13,460 nt of DNA from NCBI GenBank assembly GCA_964651325.1, contig CAZYXP010000090.1, positions 1 through 13,460 on the forward strand, given 5' to 3'. Source of the DNA: JADFOB01 sp964651325. GTDB taxonomy: Bacteria > Planctomycetota > Phycisphaerae > UBA1845. Shown here piece by piece: positions 6,020-12,093 of this stretch; position 1 is the first letter of the stretch, and every line of letters starts with the position of its first letter. The translations under genes were made by a program, and so were the position numbers. A model generated the notes under the pieces. The model had not been told where the DNA came from. It searched no databases and saw only the letters and a list, made by a program, of their open reading frames with translations.

Positions 6020-6628
6020 TTGCTCAACGCCCACTACATGGCCTTGCGCATCATCAGCGTGAAAAGGGCGTTTGCCCTCCTGTTCAAAGAAGATCCGTGG
6101 GCCCGTCCGGTCGCGGAAGTCGTCGATATTGAAGACGGGCGCTACGTTACGTACGATTTCGCCGATTGGACGGAAATCAGCGCGTTCAAGTACGAATTTG
6201 AAGCGGCGGAGCACGACTGGGTACGCACGGTTCGCTTTGACATAGCCGTGCCGCGGATTGTCCGGGTGCTTTCCTACGCTCGCCTTCCCAAGCAACAGGT
6301 CAAGTTTAACCGACGGAATCTCTTCGCTCGCGACCACAACACCTGTCAGTATTGCGGTAAGCGATACAGTACGGCTCAACTGAGCCTCGATCATGTCGTG
6401 CCCCGATCTCGAGGCGGCCTGCTTACCTGGGACAATGTGGTTTGCGCCTGCGTAAAATGCAACGTCCGAAAAGGTGGCCGTACGCCATCCGAAGCCCACA
6501 TGCGCTTGATCCGCAAACCGGTCAAACCGGCCCGCAATCCGGTTGTGACGGTCAGGTTATCGGATCACCGCTATGGATCGTGGAAGCAGTTTCTTGACGC
6601 CGCCTATTGGGATGTCGAGCTGAAATAG
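6020..6628 (+). CDS. HNH endonuclease family protein (5' end uncertain)
   Basis: A 202-aa protein counted from a TTG at 6020. The HNH (McrA-like) domain is at about residues 100-155: zinc pairs Cys109/Cys112 (CQYC) and Cys144/Cys147 (CVKC), catalytic Asp124-His125 (LDHVVP), Asn139 (WDNVV) and Asn148. The N-terminal part (LNAHYMALRIISVKRAFALLFKE) is the module that typically precedes this HNH type. Such proteins bind Zn and nick or cut DNA, but the cellular role of this stand-alone family is unknown and no restriction partner is nearby. The conserved VLLLN strand begins upstream of 6020, and its only good ATG (5973) is one frame off. If the sequence is correct, translation must begin at TTG 6020 or CTG 6002, without a good ribosome site. 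A promoter lies at 5887-5915. Confidence 0.8.
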   Translation: MLNAHYMALRIISVKRAFALLFKEDPWARPVAEVVDIEDGRYVTYDFADWTEISAFKYEFEAAEHDWVRTVRFDIAVPRIVRVLSYARLPKQQVKFNRRNLFARDHNTCQYCGKRYSTAQLSLDHVVPRSRGGLLTWDNVVCACVKCNVRKGGRTPSEAHMRLIRKPVKPARNPVVTVRLSDHRYGSWKQFLDAAYWDVELK

Positions 6629-6651
6629 CATTGCGCTTCCCTCCCGACTGT

Positions 6652-6664
6652 GGGCTAAAGCCTG
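6652..6664. repeat. Diverged copy of the GGGCT palindrome
   Basis: GGGCTAAAGCC followed by TG, 23 bases after the HNH stop codon. It keeps 4 bp of the GGCT/AGCC stem. The rest of the 6629-6790 spacer shows no gene. Confidence 0.35.
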
Positions 6665-6790
6665 CCGGTCAGTTAGTCGTATCTACTTATGAAACGCATG
6701 TTCCGTCCCGGCGACCCGCTCCGGCCGGGGAAAGTATTCGTGCAATTGGGATGTGCGGCACGATCCGCTTCTTGACGTGGGAACGATTCT

Positions 6791-8449
6791 TTGGGTGGAC
6801 CGACCAGAATAGATGTCCTACTTGTCGAGCCGGATCCGGACCAACGCCGGTTGATCGCGCAGATGCTGGTCGGGGCGGGTCTTGAGACCGCTGAAGCATC
6901 AGGCGTTGCGGAGGCCAAGAGCGCCGTTTCGCGCTTACGTCCCAGGGTCGTGGTCTGTGAGGAGGAGCTTCCCGACGCAAGCGGGGCCGAACTCATAAGA
7001 TTCCTGCACGCTGATCCGGAATCGGGGGGGACGTACTGCGTGCTCCTCGGCTGTGGTCCTGGCAGTCAATTGGCTGCCGTGGCGCTAGCGGCGTGCGCCG
7101 ACGACTATCTCAGTAAGACCCATTTGAATGAGGAGCTTTCCGCCCGTGTTCGCGTCGGCATCCGTACGTGGTCGATGCATGAAGCATTGCGTCGAGCGGC
7201 CATCACGGACGGGCTAACCGGGCTCATCACCCACGACCATTTTTGCCGAATCTTGTCGGCCGAATTCGACCGTTGCGAGCGCTACGGCCATTGCGTCTCT
7301 TTGATCGTCTTGGACATCGATTTCTTCAAGGCCATCAACGACACGTGTGGACATCCCCTTGGCGACGAAGTGTTGACCAAGGTGGCCGGCGTGCTGCGCG
7401 AATGTGTGCGCGACGTTGATACCGTCGGGCGCCTCGGGGGCGAAGAATTTGCGGTCATCTTGCCCGAATCTCGTGCGGTTGATGCGGTTCATGTGGCCGA
7501 GCGCATCCGGCTCGCATTGCCCGCTTCAATCGCCCTCGCAGCTGCCCCCGAGCTTGAGGTGACGGCGTCGTTGGGCATCGCAGACAGCGACGGGGCGGAC
7601 GTGTCGAGTGGGGCAGACCTCATTGGTCTTGCCGACCGGGCGCTCTATGTCGCCAAGCGTCAGGGTCGGAACTGCATTCGGCTCGGTGATTGCCTGGACG
7701 ACACCGCGGAGGTCGAAGCCGACGTCGAGCACGATGACGTCGCGTGGCTTCACCGGCGTGTGGCGGTGCTCAACTCGCGCTTGAGAGACATGCATGCGCA
7801 GAGCATCGCTACGCTCCTAAAGGCGCTCGATGAAAAAGACCCCTATGCGGCCCAGCATTCGGTCAATGTCGCGTTCTATGCCGGGGAAATTGCACGGGAA
7901 CTGGCGTGCAGCGACGCTGTGTGCAAGAGCATCTACAACGCGGCACTGCTCCATGACATAGGCAAAGTAGGTGTGCCCGATTCCATTCTCATGAAGCGTT
8001 CGCCCTTGACGCCGCTTGAGCAAATGGTCATAGACCAAGTGCCCATGATTGGCACGAGGATCGTCGATCACATGCGCGTCCTCGACTCCGAGATTCCCAT
8101 CATCCAGCATCAGCGCGAATTCTTCGACGGAACCGGAACCCCTGCCGGGTTGGCCGGTGAGCACATCCCGATCGGCGCGAGAATCCTCATGGTGGCCGAT
8201 GCGTTCGACGCCATGACGGCGGATCGCATCTATCGGGCGCGCATGCCGGTCGAGCAGGTGCTAGCGGAAATCGCCCGCTTGGGTGGCAGCCAGTTTGACC
8301 CTCAGGCGGGTAGCGCCTTGACGCACCTGTTTCGTCGCCATCGCCCCCGATGGGAGGCTCGCATCCGCGAAACGGTCATCGCCGCGCGCGTTCCCGCTGA
8401 TGAAAGGCTCGCGATCTCCGTCGGTACCTTCCCGCCCAGCTTCTCCTGA
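6791..8449 (+). CDS. Diguanylate cyclase: degenerate receiver, GGDEF, degenerate HD-GYP
   Basis: A 552-aa cytoplasmic signalling protein. Receiver-like domain 5-125: the phospho-acceptor position is Glu57 (CEEELP), the acidic pair is Glu13-Pro14, the Ser/Thr position is Gly87, while Lys109 is kept. GGDEF domain about 135-300: DIDFFKAIND at 174-183, GGEEF at 216-220 and an inhibitory-site RDVD at 207-210 five residues upstream, so it should make c-di-GMP from two GTP and be product-inhibited. HD-GYP domain about 345-520: His356 and HD at 388-389 remain, but the usual HHE reads QRE (441-443), GYP reads GTP (449-451) and the HP histidine is Val417. Phosphodiesterase activity is doubtful. The only usable start is TTG 6791, because a stop lies in frame at 6773, with a weak GGGA upstream. 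No histidine kinase or effector adjoins it. Confidence 0.9.
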   Translation: MGGPTRIDVLLVEPDPDQRRLIAQMLVGAGLETAEASGVAEAKSAVSRLRPRVVVCEEELPDASGAELIRFLHADPESGGTYCVLLGCGPGSQLAAVALAACADDYLSKTHLNEELSARVRVGIRTWSMHEALRRAAITDGLTGLITHDHFCRILSAEFDRCERYGHCVSLIVLDIDFFKAINDTCGHPLGDEVLTKVAGVLRECVRDVDTVGRLGGEEFAVILPESRAVDAVHVAERIRLALPASIALAAAPELEVTASLGIADSDGADVSSGADLIGLADRALYVAKRQGRNCIRLGDCLDDTAEVEADVEHDDVAWLHRRVAVLNSRLRDMHAQSIATLLKALDEKDPYAAQHSVNVAFYAGEIARELACSDAVCKSIYNAALLHDIGKVGVPDSILMKRSPLTPLEQMVIDQVPMIGTRIVDHMRVLDSEIPIIQHQREFFDGTGTPAGLAGEHIPIGARILMVADAFDAMTADRIYRARMPVEQVLAEIARLGGSQFDPQAGSALTHLFRRHRPRWEARIRETVIAARVPADERLAISVGTFPPSFS

Positions 8450-8471
8450 GCCACGAGGGAAAATCCTCAAC

Positions 8472-8489
8472 CGTCCCGCACCTGGGACG
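8472..8489. terminator. Hairpin downstream of the cyclase gene
   Basis: CGTCCC (8472-8477) and GGGACG (8484-8489) pair perfectly 22 bases after the stop codon. The following bases are mixed rather than T-rich, so termination strength is uncertain. A 10-bp palindrome, ATGGGCCCAT, lies farther on at 8536-8545. Confidence 0.4.
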
Positions 8490-8598
8490 TTGTCAACCAC
8501 GCATTATGGGATTTGGCCGGCTTGGTTTGAGAATCATGGGCCCATCGCCGGGCCATCGATCCATCGGGAATACCGGTACGAATGGCGGTTGTCGTGCG

Positions 8599-8626
8599 TT
8601 GCGGTGGTCCTCAAACGCCCTACAAT
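8599..8626 (+). promoter_or_regulatory. Possible promoter for the GNAT gene
   Basis: TTGCGG (8599-8604) and TACAAT (8621-8626) are 16 bases apart. The -10 matches 5 of 6 consensus bases and the -35 only 3. A transcript starting near 8633 would have a leader of about 88 bases. Confidence 0.4.
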
Positions 8627-8720
8627 GGAGGCGTGCTTGCCCCTGACCGGAAGCGGAGATCGGTTCGGGCGAGCGGCCGGAACCATTGGGAATGGCGACG
8701 ATTCGGAAGGTTAACCTACC

Positions 8721-9164
8721 ATGGCGGACGCCAAGATAGAGCCCATCAGCCCCGCCGATGTTGAGGTGCTGCTGAATCTGTACAACGACATCTTCTCGCC
8801 CAGCCAAACCGTCGAGTTCTTCCGCGGGCGGTTTGAAGCCAGGCGCAACGTCAGTGTCATGGTCGCGGTTATCGAAGGGCGCCCCGTCGGGTTCATCGCG
8901 GGATTTGAATTGAGGCCACGGACCTATTTCTGCTGGGTTTGCGGCGTTTTGAGCGATTTTCGCCGGGCGGGGGTGGCCACGCAGTTGATGCAAGCGGAGC
9001 ATGCGTGGGCGCAAGACAACGGCTATCACGTGATCCGATTCGAATGCCAGAACCAGCACCGCCCGATGCTGCATACCGCCATCACTGAAGGGTATGATCT
9101 GGTGGGTATCCGATACGATTCGGAGAGCGGCAACAACGTCGTGATCTTCGAGAAGCTGCTGTAG
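8721..9164 (+). CDS. GNAT family N-acetyltransferase
   Basis: A 147-aa cytoplasmic acetyl-CoA-dependent acyltransferase. The core is complete: an N-terminal helix pair (10-40), beta strands VMVAVIEGRPVGFIAGFEL (46-64), motif A with V-C-G-V-L-S-D-F-R-R-A-G-V-A-T-Q-L (73-89) carrying the pyrophosphate-binding R-x-x-G-x-A turn at 81-86, then FECQNQHRPMLHTAITEGYDLVGI (107-130), the usual alpha4-beta6 region, and a final strand VVIFEKLL. Length is normal for a single-domain GNAT. The acceptor (amine, small molecule or protein N-terminus) cannot be inferred. The ATG at 8721 has GGAAGG 10 bases upstream (8705-8710). It is probably a single-gene transcript; the next gene starts 187 bases later. Confidence 0.88.
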   Translation: MADAKIEPISPADVEVLLNLYNDIFSPSQTVEFFRGRFEARRNVSVMVAVIEGRPVGFIAGFELRPRTYFCWVCGVLSDFRRAGVATQLMQAEHAWAQDNGYHVIRFECQNQHRPMLHTAITEGYDLVGIRYDSESGNNVVIFEKLL

Positions 9165-9190
9165 CAAGTCGGTTGGCCTGGTCCGCGATG

Positions 9191-9250
9191 TCTTCGCAGA
9201 GAATGCCTTCGCAGAGAATGTCTTCGCAGAGACTGCCTTCGCAGAGAATG
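9191..9250. repeat. Four 15-bp tandem repeats
   Basis: Units at 9191-9205, 9206-9220, 9221-9235 and 9236-9250 follow YCTTCGCAGAGAATG, with one C for A in the third unit. The first base alternates T, C, T, C, so the array is also two 30-bp units. It starts 26 bases after the GNAT stop codon and is followed by CCCCGGGG (9252-9259). Confidence 0.85.
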
Positions 9251-9266
9251 TCCCCGGGGAGGGGTA

Positions 9267-9294
9267 ACCACCAGGACACAAAGACACCAAGAAG
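9267..9294. repeat. A-rich period-8/9 repeat
   Basis: The segment reads in steps of about 8-9 bases: ACCAGGACA, CAAAGACA, CCAAGAAG, preceded by ACC. Composition is purine/CA-rich and unlike the surroundings. It resembles the AGGATNGAC array at 2207-2233 in period and in its GGAC/AGAC core. Confidence 0.4.
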
Positions 9295-9351
9295 AGGGCA
9301 GGTGGGGGACCGGTTCGCTACGAAATGCAAGGGCGCAGGTGGGGCAAGCAA

Positions 9352-11466
9352 ATGGTGTGCGCTTCGCGCGGGTCGCTTGTTGCAGGGGCCAAAGCTTGGC
9401 TCGATGGCGTTGCGGCACACCCGAGGGCGGGGGTGCCACAAATCCGCCGCACCCTCCGGAATTACCTGGAACGTCGCCTGATCGGTCACGCACCCCCGCC
9501 TGCCGCTGCGCCTGGAGTGTCACGCAGCCGGGACGTATTGCCCGCAAGCGGTTCCACTGAAAATGCCGATATCCCGGACATGACGACCGGTGTGCGCTTA
9601 CCTGCCAGTTTTGCGTTTCTTGCCCATGATGCCAACGCGGCCATCGATGCCGCCTTGCTCGAAGCGTTCGCGCACTTGGACCCGGCGATACAGCGCGCGG
9701 CGTTGTCGGTGTTGATCGATCGCGGAAACGTCGCGGCGCAAATCAAGCTCCTGTCTTTGCCGATCTGCGCCGATGGACCCGTTCGCTCCCTGCTCGCGGA
9801 GCGGATCGACCAACTGCCCCAGGCCGTCCGGCGCGCGGTGACTTCCGGATCGAGGGCGGAGCGGGTCCAGGCGATTGATTTGATCGTCCTGGGAGGAGGG
9901 GCCAAGCTGGCGTATGTGCTGGCCGATGCGTTGACGCAGCGAGATGCCAAGACGCGCGGCAGAGCGGCGTGGGCCTTGTCCGCGTTGGTGCGGGGCTGGC
10001 AGGATGCGCCGGCGAAGACGACATTGCCGCTGGCGGCGTCAACATCGGACGAGGTCGCCGCCCATTTGGCGGAGGCGACTTCATCGGCGATTCAGTCGTG
10101 GGATTTTCACCAGGAAATCCAGGTGCTCGATGCGGCCATGCGCCTTGCGGACTATTGTTTTGACGCCGTTGTACAAAAGCTCCAACAGCCAAAAACGACG
10201 CTGGCGATCGCAGTGGAGCAGCGTCTCGCTCGGAAGGTGGGGGCGTGTGACGCTTCGTTTGTCATTCGATCGTTGAGTGTGGATCGAATGCGGGATTCCG
10301 CGGCGGGGTGCATCGGGCATGCTGATGATCCGGCATTCCTTCGCGGCCTGGTTCGAGAGGTTTGGCTGTTGAATGACCCCGCGATTCGACAAGGATGTCG
10401 GCGCATTCGAAACGACAAGTGGCTTGCCCTATGTGAAAGCGAGTTGCTCCGTCTGAACGCCACCGAATCGTCGGCCTTGGTCGAGCTGGTGGTTGCCAGC
10501 GGTGAGCGCCCAGAGCGGAAGCTCGAATGTCTTCGCAACTGGATGGACGGAGGTGACACAGGCATGCTCAATGCGGTCTTGTGGCAACTCGTCGCGGATC
10601 GCTCCGAGGGGGCCACGGCGCTGCTGGAGAACCTCAGGCGGCGTCTTGACCCGCGCGGCGCCGCCGTTGCCAAGCGAGAAATCGCGGCGCGGCGCGGCCC
10701 CCTGCGCCCACCCGCGCCCCCGACGAACGAAAATCGTTCGCCCGTTCACGAGTGCATGGAGCTTTGTTGGCGTGGCTTTGATCGGGGCTCCAAACAGCAG
10801 CGGGCTTCCTTGCTTGACGCCGTGCCCCGCGAGCATGGGTTTGTCTTGTCATTCGTCAGAGGCAAGCTGACCGCCACGGATGAACGAGACCGCCTTCGGG
10901 CGCTGCAACTGTCCGTCGCGCTGGGCTTGGTTGTAGCCTTCAAGGACCAGATTTATCGCCTCGCTCAAGACGCCGATCCCATCGTGCGGAGTTTTGCGGT
11001 GGGCCAGTTGGCGCAGGTACCGGGTACAACGTGCTTGCGGATCCTGCGGGCGGCCACGGACGATCGGGATCCGCGCGTTGTGGCCAATGCTATTGAGGTG
11101 CTGGACGCACTCGATGCGCCGGCGCGCGCGGCGGTAACCAGACCAAAACTGGAATCGAAGCACGCTCGGGTCAGAGCGAATGCCATAAAGTCGCTGCTGC
11201 GCTTGGATGCCCCCGATGCCGGCGAGGCGTTGCTCAACATGTTGACCGACAAGTCGCAAGCCAACCGTTGCAGCGCGCTTTGGGTCGTCCAGCGGCTGCA
11301 ATTGGTTTCACTCATGCAACGGATAGAGCACATCGCGTTGCATGATCCCAGTGAGCGAGTGCGGCAAAGGGCCGGGCGGGTGCTCGATGATTGTTCGGCG
11401 GATGTCCGTCGCCCCGTCGGATCGACGTCGCGCGCACGAGAGTCAACTTCGGAGGGTTCGGCATGA
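9352..11466 (+). CDS. HEAT-repeat protein
   Basis: A large (704-aa from this start) helical-repeat protein, probably a cytoplasmic scaffold. Alanine- and leucine-rich helix pairs run through most of it. The clearest HEAT units are in the C-terminal part: DADPIVRSFAVGQLAQV (about 540), DDRDPRVVANAIEVLDAL (about 570), SKHARVRANAIKSLLRL (about 602), DKSQANRCSALWVVQRL (about 633) and HDPSERVRQRAGRVLDD (about 664). A proline-rich linker at about 449-465 (RPPAPPTNENRSP) splits it into two halves. No signal peptide or membrane helix is seen. The ATG at 9352 is chosen because AGGTGG lies at 9337-9342; ATG 9325 and ATG 9580 are alternatives. Its stop codon overlaps the next start (ATGA), so the two products are likely made together and may interact. 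Confidence 0.78.
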   Translation: MVCASRGSLVAGAKAWLDGVAAHPRAGVPQIRRTLRNYLERRLIGHAPPPAAAPGVSRSRDVLPASGSTENADIPDMTTGVRLPASFAFLAHDANAAIDAALLEAFAHLDPAIQRAALSVLIDRGNVAAQIKLLSLPICADGPVRSLLAERIDQLPQAVRRAVTSGSRAERVQAIDLIVLGGGAKLAYVLADALTQRDAKTRGRAAWALSALVRGWQDAPAKTTLPLAASTSDEVAAHLAEATSSAIQSWDFHQEIQVLDAAMRLADYCFDAVVQKLQQPKTTLAIAVEQRLARKVGACDASFVIRSLSVDRMRDSAAGCIGHADDPAFLRGLVREVWLLNDPAIRQGCRRIRNDKWLALCESELLRLNATESSALVELVVASGERPERKLECLRNWMDGGDTGMLNAVLWQLVADRSEGATALLENLRRRLDPRGAAVAKREIAARRGPLRPPAPPTNENRSPVHECMELCWRGFDRGSKQQRASLLDAVPREHGFVLSFVRGKLTATDERDRLRALQLSVALGLVVAFKDQIYRLAQDADPIVRSFAVGQLAQVPGTTCLRILRAATDDRDPRVVANAIEVLDALDAPARAAVTRPKLESKHARVRANAIKSLLRLDAPDAGEALLNMLTDKSQANRCSALWVVQRLQLVSLMQRIEHIALHDPSERVRQRAGRVLDDCSADVRRPVGSTSRARESTSEGSA
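11451..11456 (+). promoter_or_regulatory. Shine-Dalgarno site for the coupled membrane protein
   Basis: GGAGGG lies 6 bases before the ATG at 11463, inside the last codons of the HEAT gene. It selects this start over an earlier in-frame ATG at 11391. Confidence 0.7.
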
Positions 11467-11900
11467 TTTGGGTCTTGGCGTTGTTGCAACCCCGCGATTT
11501 GACAGAGATTCAGCGGGCGACGCGCGAGCATTTTCAGAAGGGCGGATCAATCGTTTCGGTGCTGTTGGTGATGCTTGGCGTTGCCTTTGGCGTGATTCTG
11601 GCGTATTGGCTCTCCCGGCAACAGCAGAGGCTGGCCCGCAACGTCCGGCGCAACGATCCCCAGAAACTCTTCCAAGAGCTCATGGCCAAGATCGAACTAA
11701 GCGAGCCGCAATGCCGAGCGCTCAGAAGGGTCTCCGATGATCTCGGGTTGGATCACCCGGCCGTGCTGCTGATTAGCCGCACGCTTTTTGATCAGCATGT
11801 TCAAGCATGGAAACAACAACGCCCCACGGGCAACCGGCCCAAGAACGCTGGCGAGGACAACGCCCTGCTGGTGGCACAGCGGACGCTCTTTGGAGCGTAG
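11463..11900 (+). CDS. Small single-pass membrane protein coupled to the HEAT gene
   Basis: A 145-aa protein I cannot name. Residues 1-27 are a short N-terminal stretch, 28-50 a strong membrane helix (GSIVSVLLVMLGVAFGVILAYWL), then a basic, glutamine-rich juxtamembrane segment (SRQQQRLARNVRR). Residues 66-112 form a helical cytoplasmic domain (KLFQELMAKIELSEPQCRALRRVSDDLGLDHPAVLLISRTLFD), and the tail is polar. The LSxxxxxxLRRxxxxxGLxHPAxLLIxxxLFD pattern looks like a small conserved domain that I cannot assign. The start overlaps the HEAT stop by four bases (ATGA), so translation is coupled. The plausible role is anchoring the HEAT scaffold at the membrane (inference). Confidence 0.75.
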   Translation: MIWVLALLQPRDLTEIQRATREHFQKGGSIVSVLLVMLGVAFGVILAYWLSRQQQRLARNVRRNDPQKLFQELMAKIELSEPQCRALRRVSDDLGLDHPAVLLISRTLFDQHVQAWKQQRPTGNRPKNAGEDNALLVAQRTLFGA

Positions 11901-11998
11901 CCCCATGGCCGGCTTCGGTAGAGATGGCCCCGTCCGACGCGGTGTCACGACTCGTGCATCGGCTCCAAAAGCTCTTCGAGTATGCCGTGCCCTTGAGC

Positions 11999-12016
11999 CG
12001 TGGGCTTCAGCCCACG
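11999..12016. repeat. Perfect palindrome of the GGGCT family between convergent genes
   Basis: CGTGGGCT (11999-12006) and AGCCCACG (12009-12016) pair perfectly with a TC loop. It lies midway in the 193-base spacer between convergent genes, where it might help end both transcripts. No U-run follows on either strand. Nothing else is seen in the spacer. Confidence 0.55.
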
Positions 12017-12093
12017 CGGCCCCCGGCGATCGCCAACAAACGCTACACGAAGCATGCCATCGCTTCAGACATCGAACCCACTAGGCGAAGGGG

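Noticed and set aside
9191..9250. CRISPR array
   Set aside because: The units are contiguous 15-mers with no spacers, and there are no cas genes.
8493..9290. 265-residue minus-strand open frame
   Set aside because: It is antisense to the GNAT gene and begins inside the 15-bp tandem repeat (FSAKA/FSAKT repeats are only the repeat translated). It has no motif.
9173..9481. Open frame translating the tandem repeat as SSQRM/PSQRM units
   Set aside because: No ribosome site or recognisable domain; it overlaps the start of the HEAT gene in another frame.
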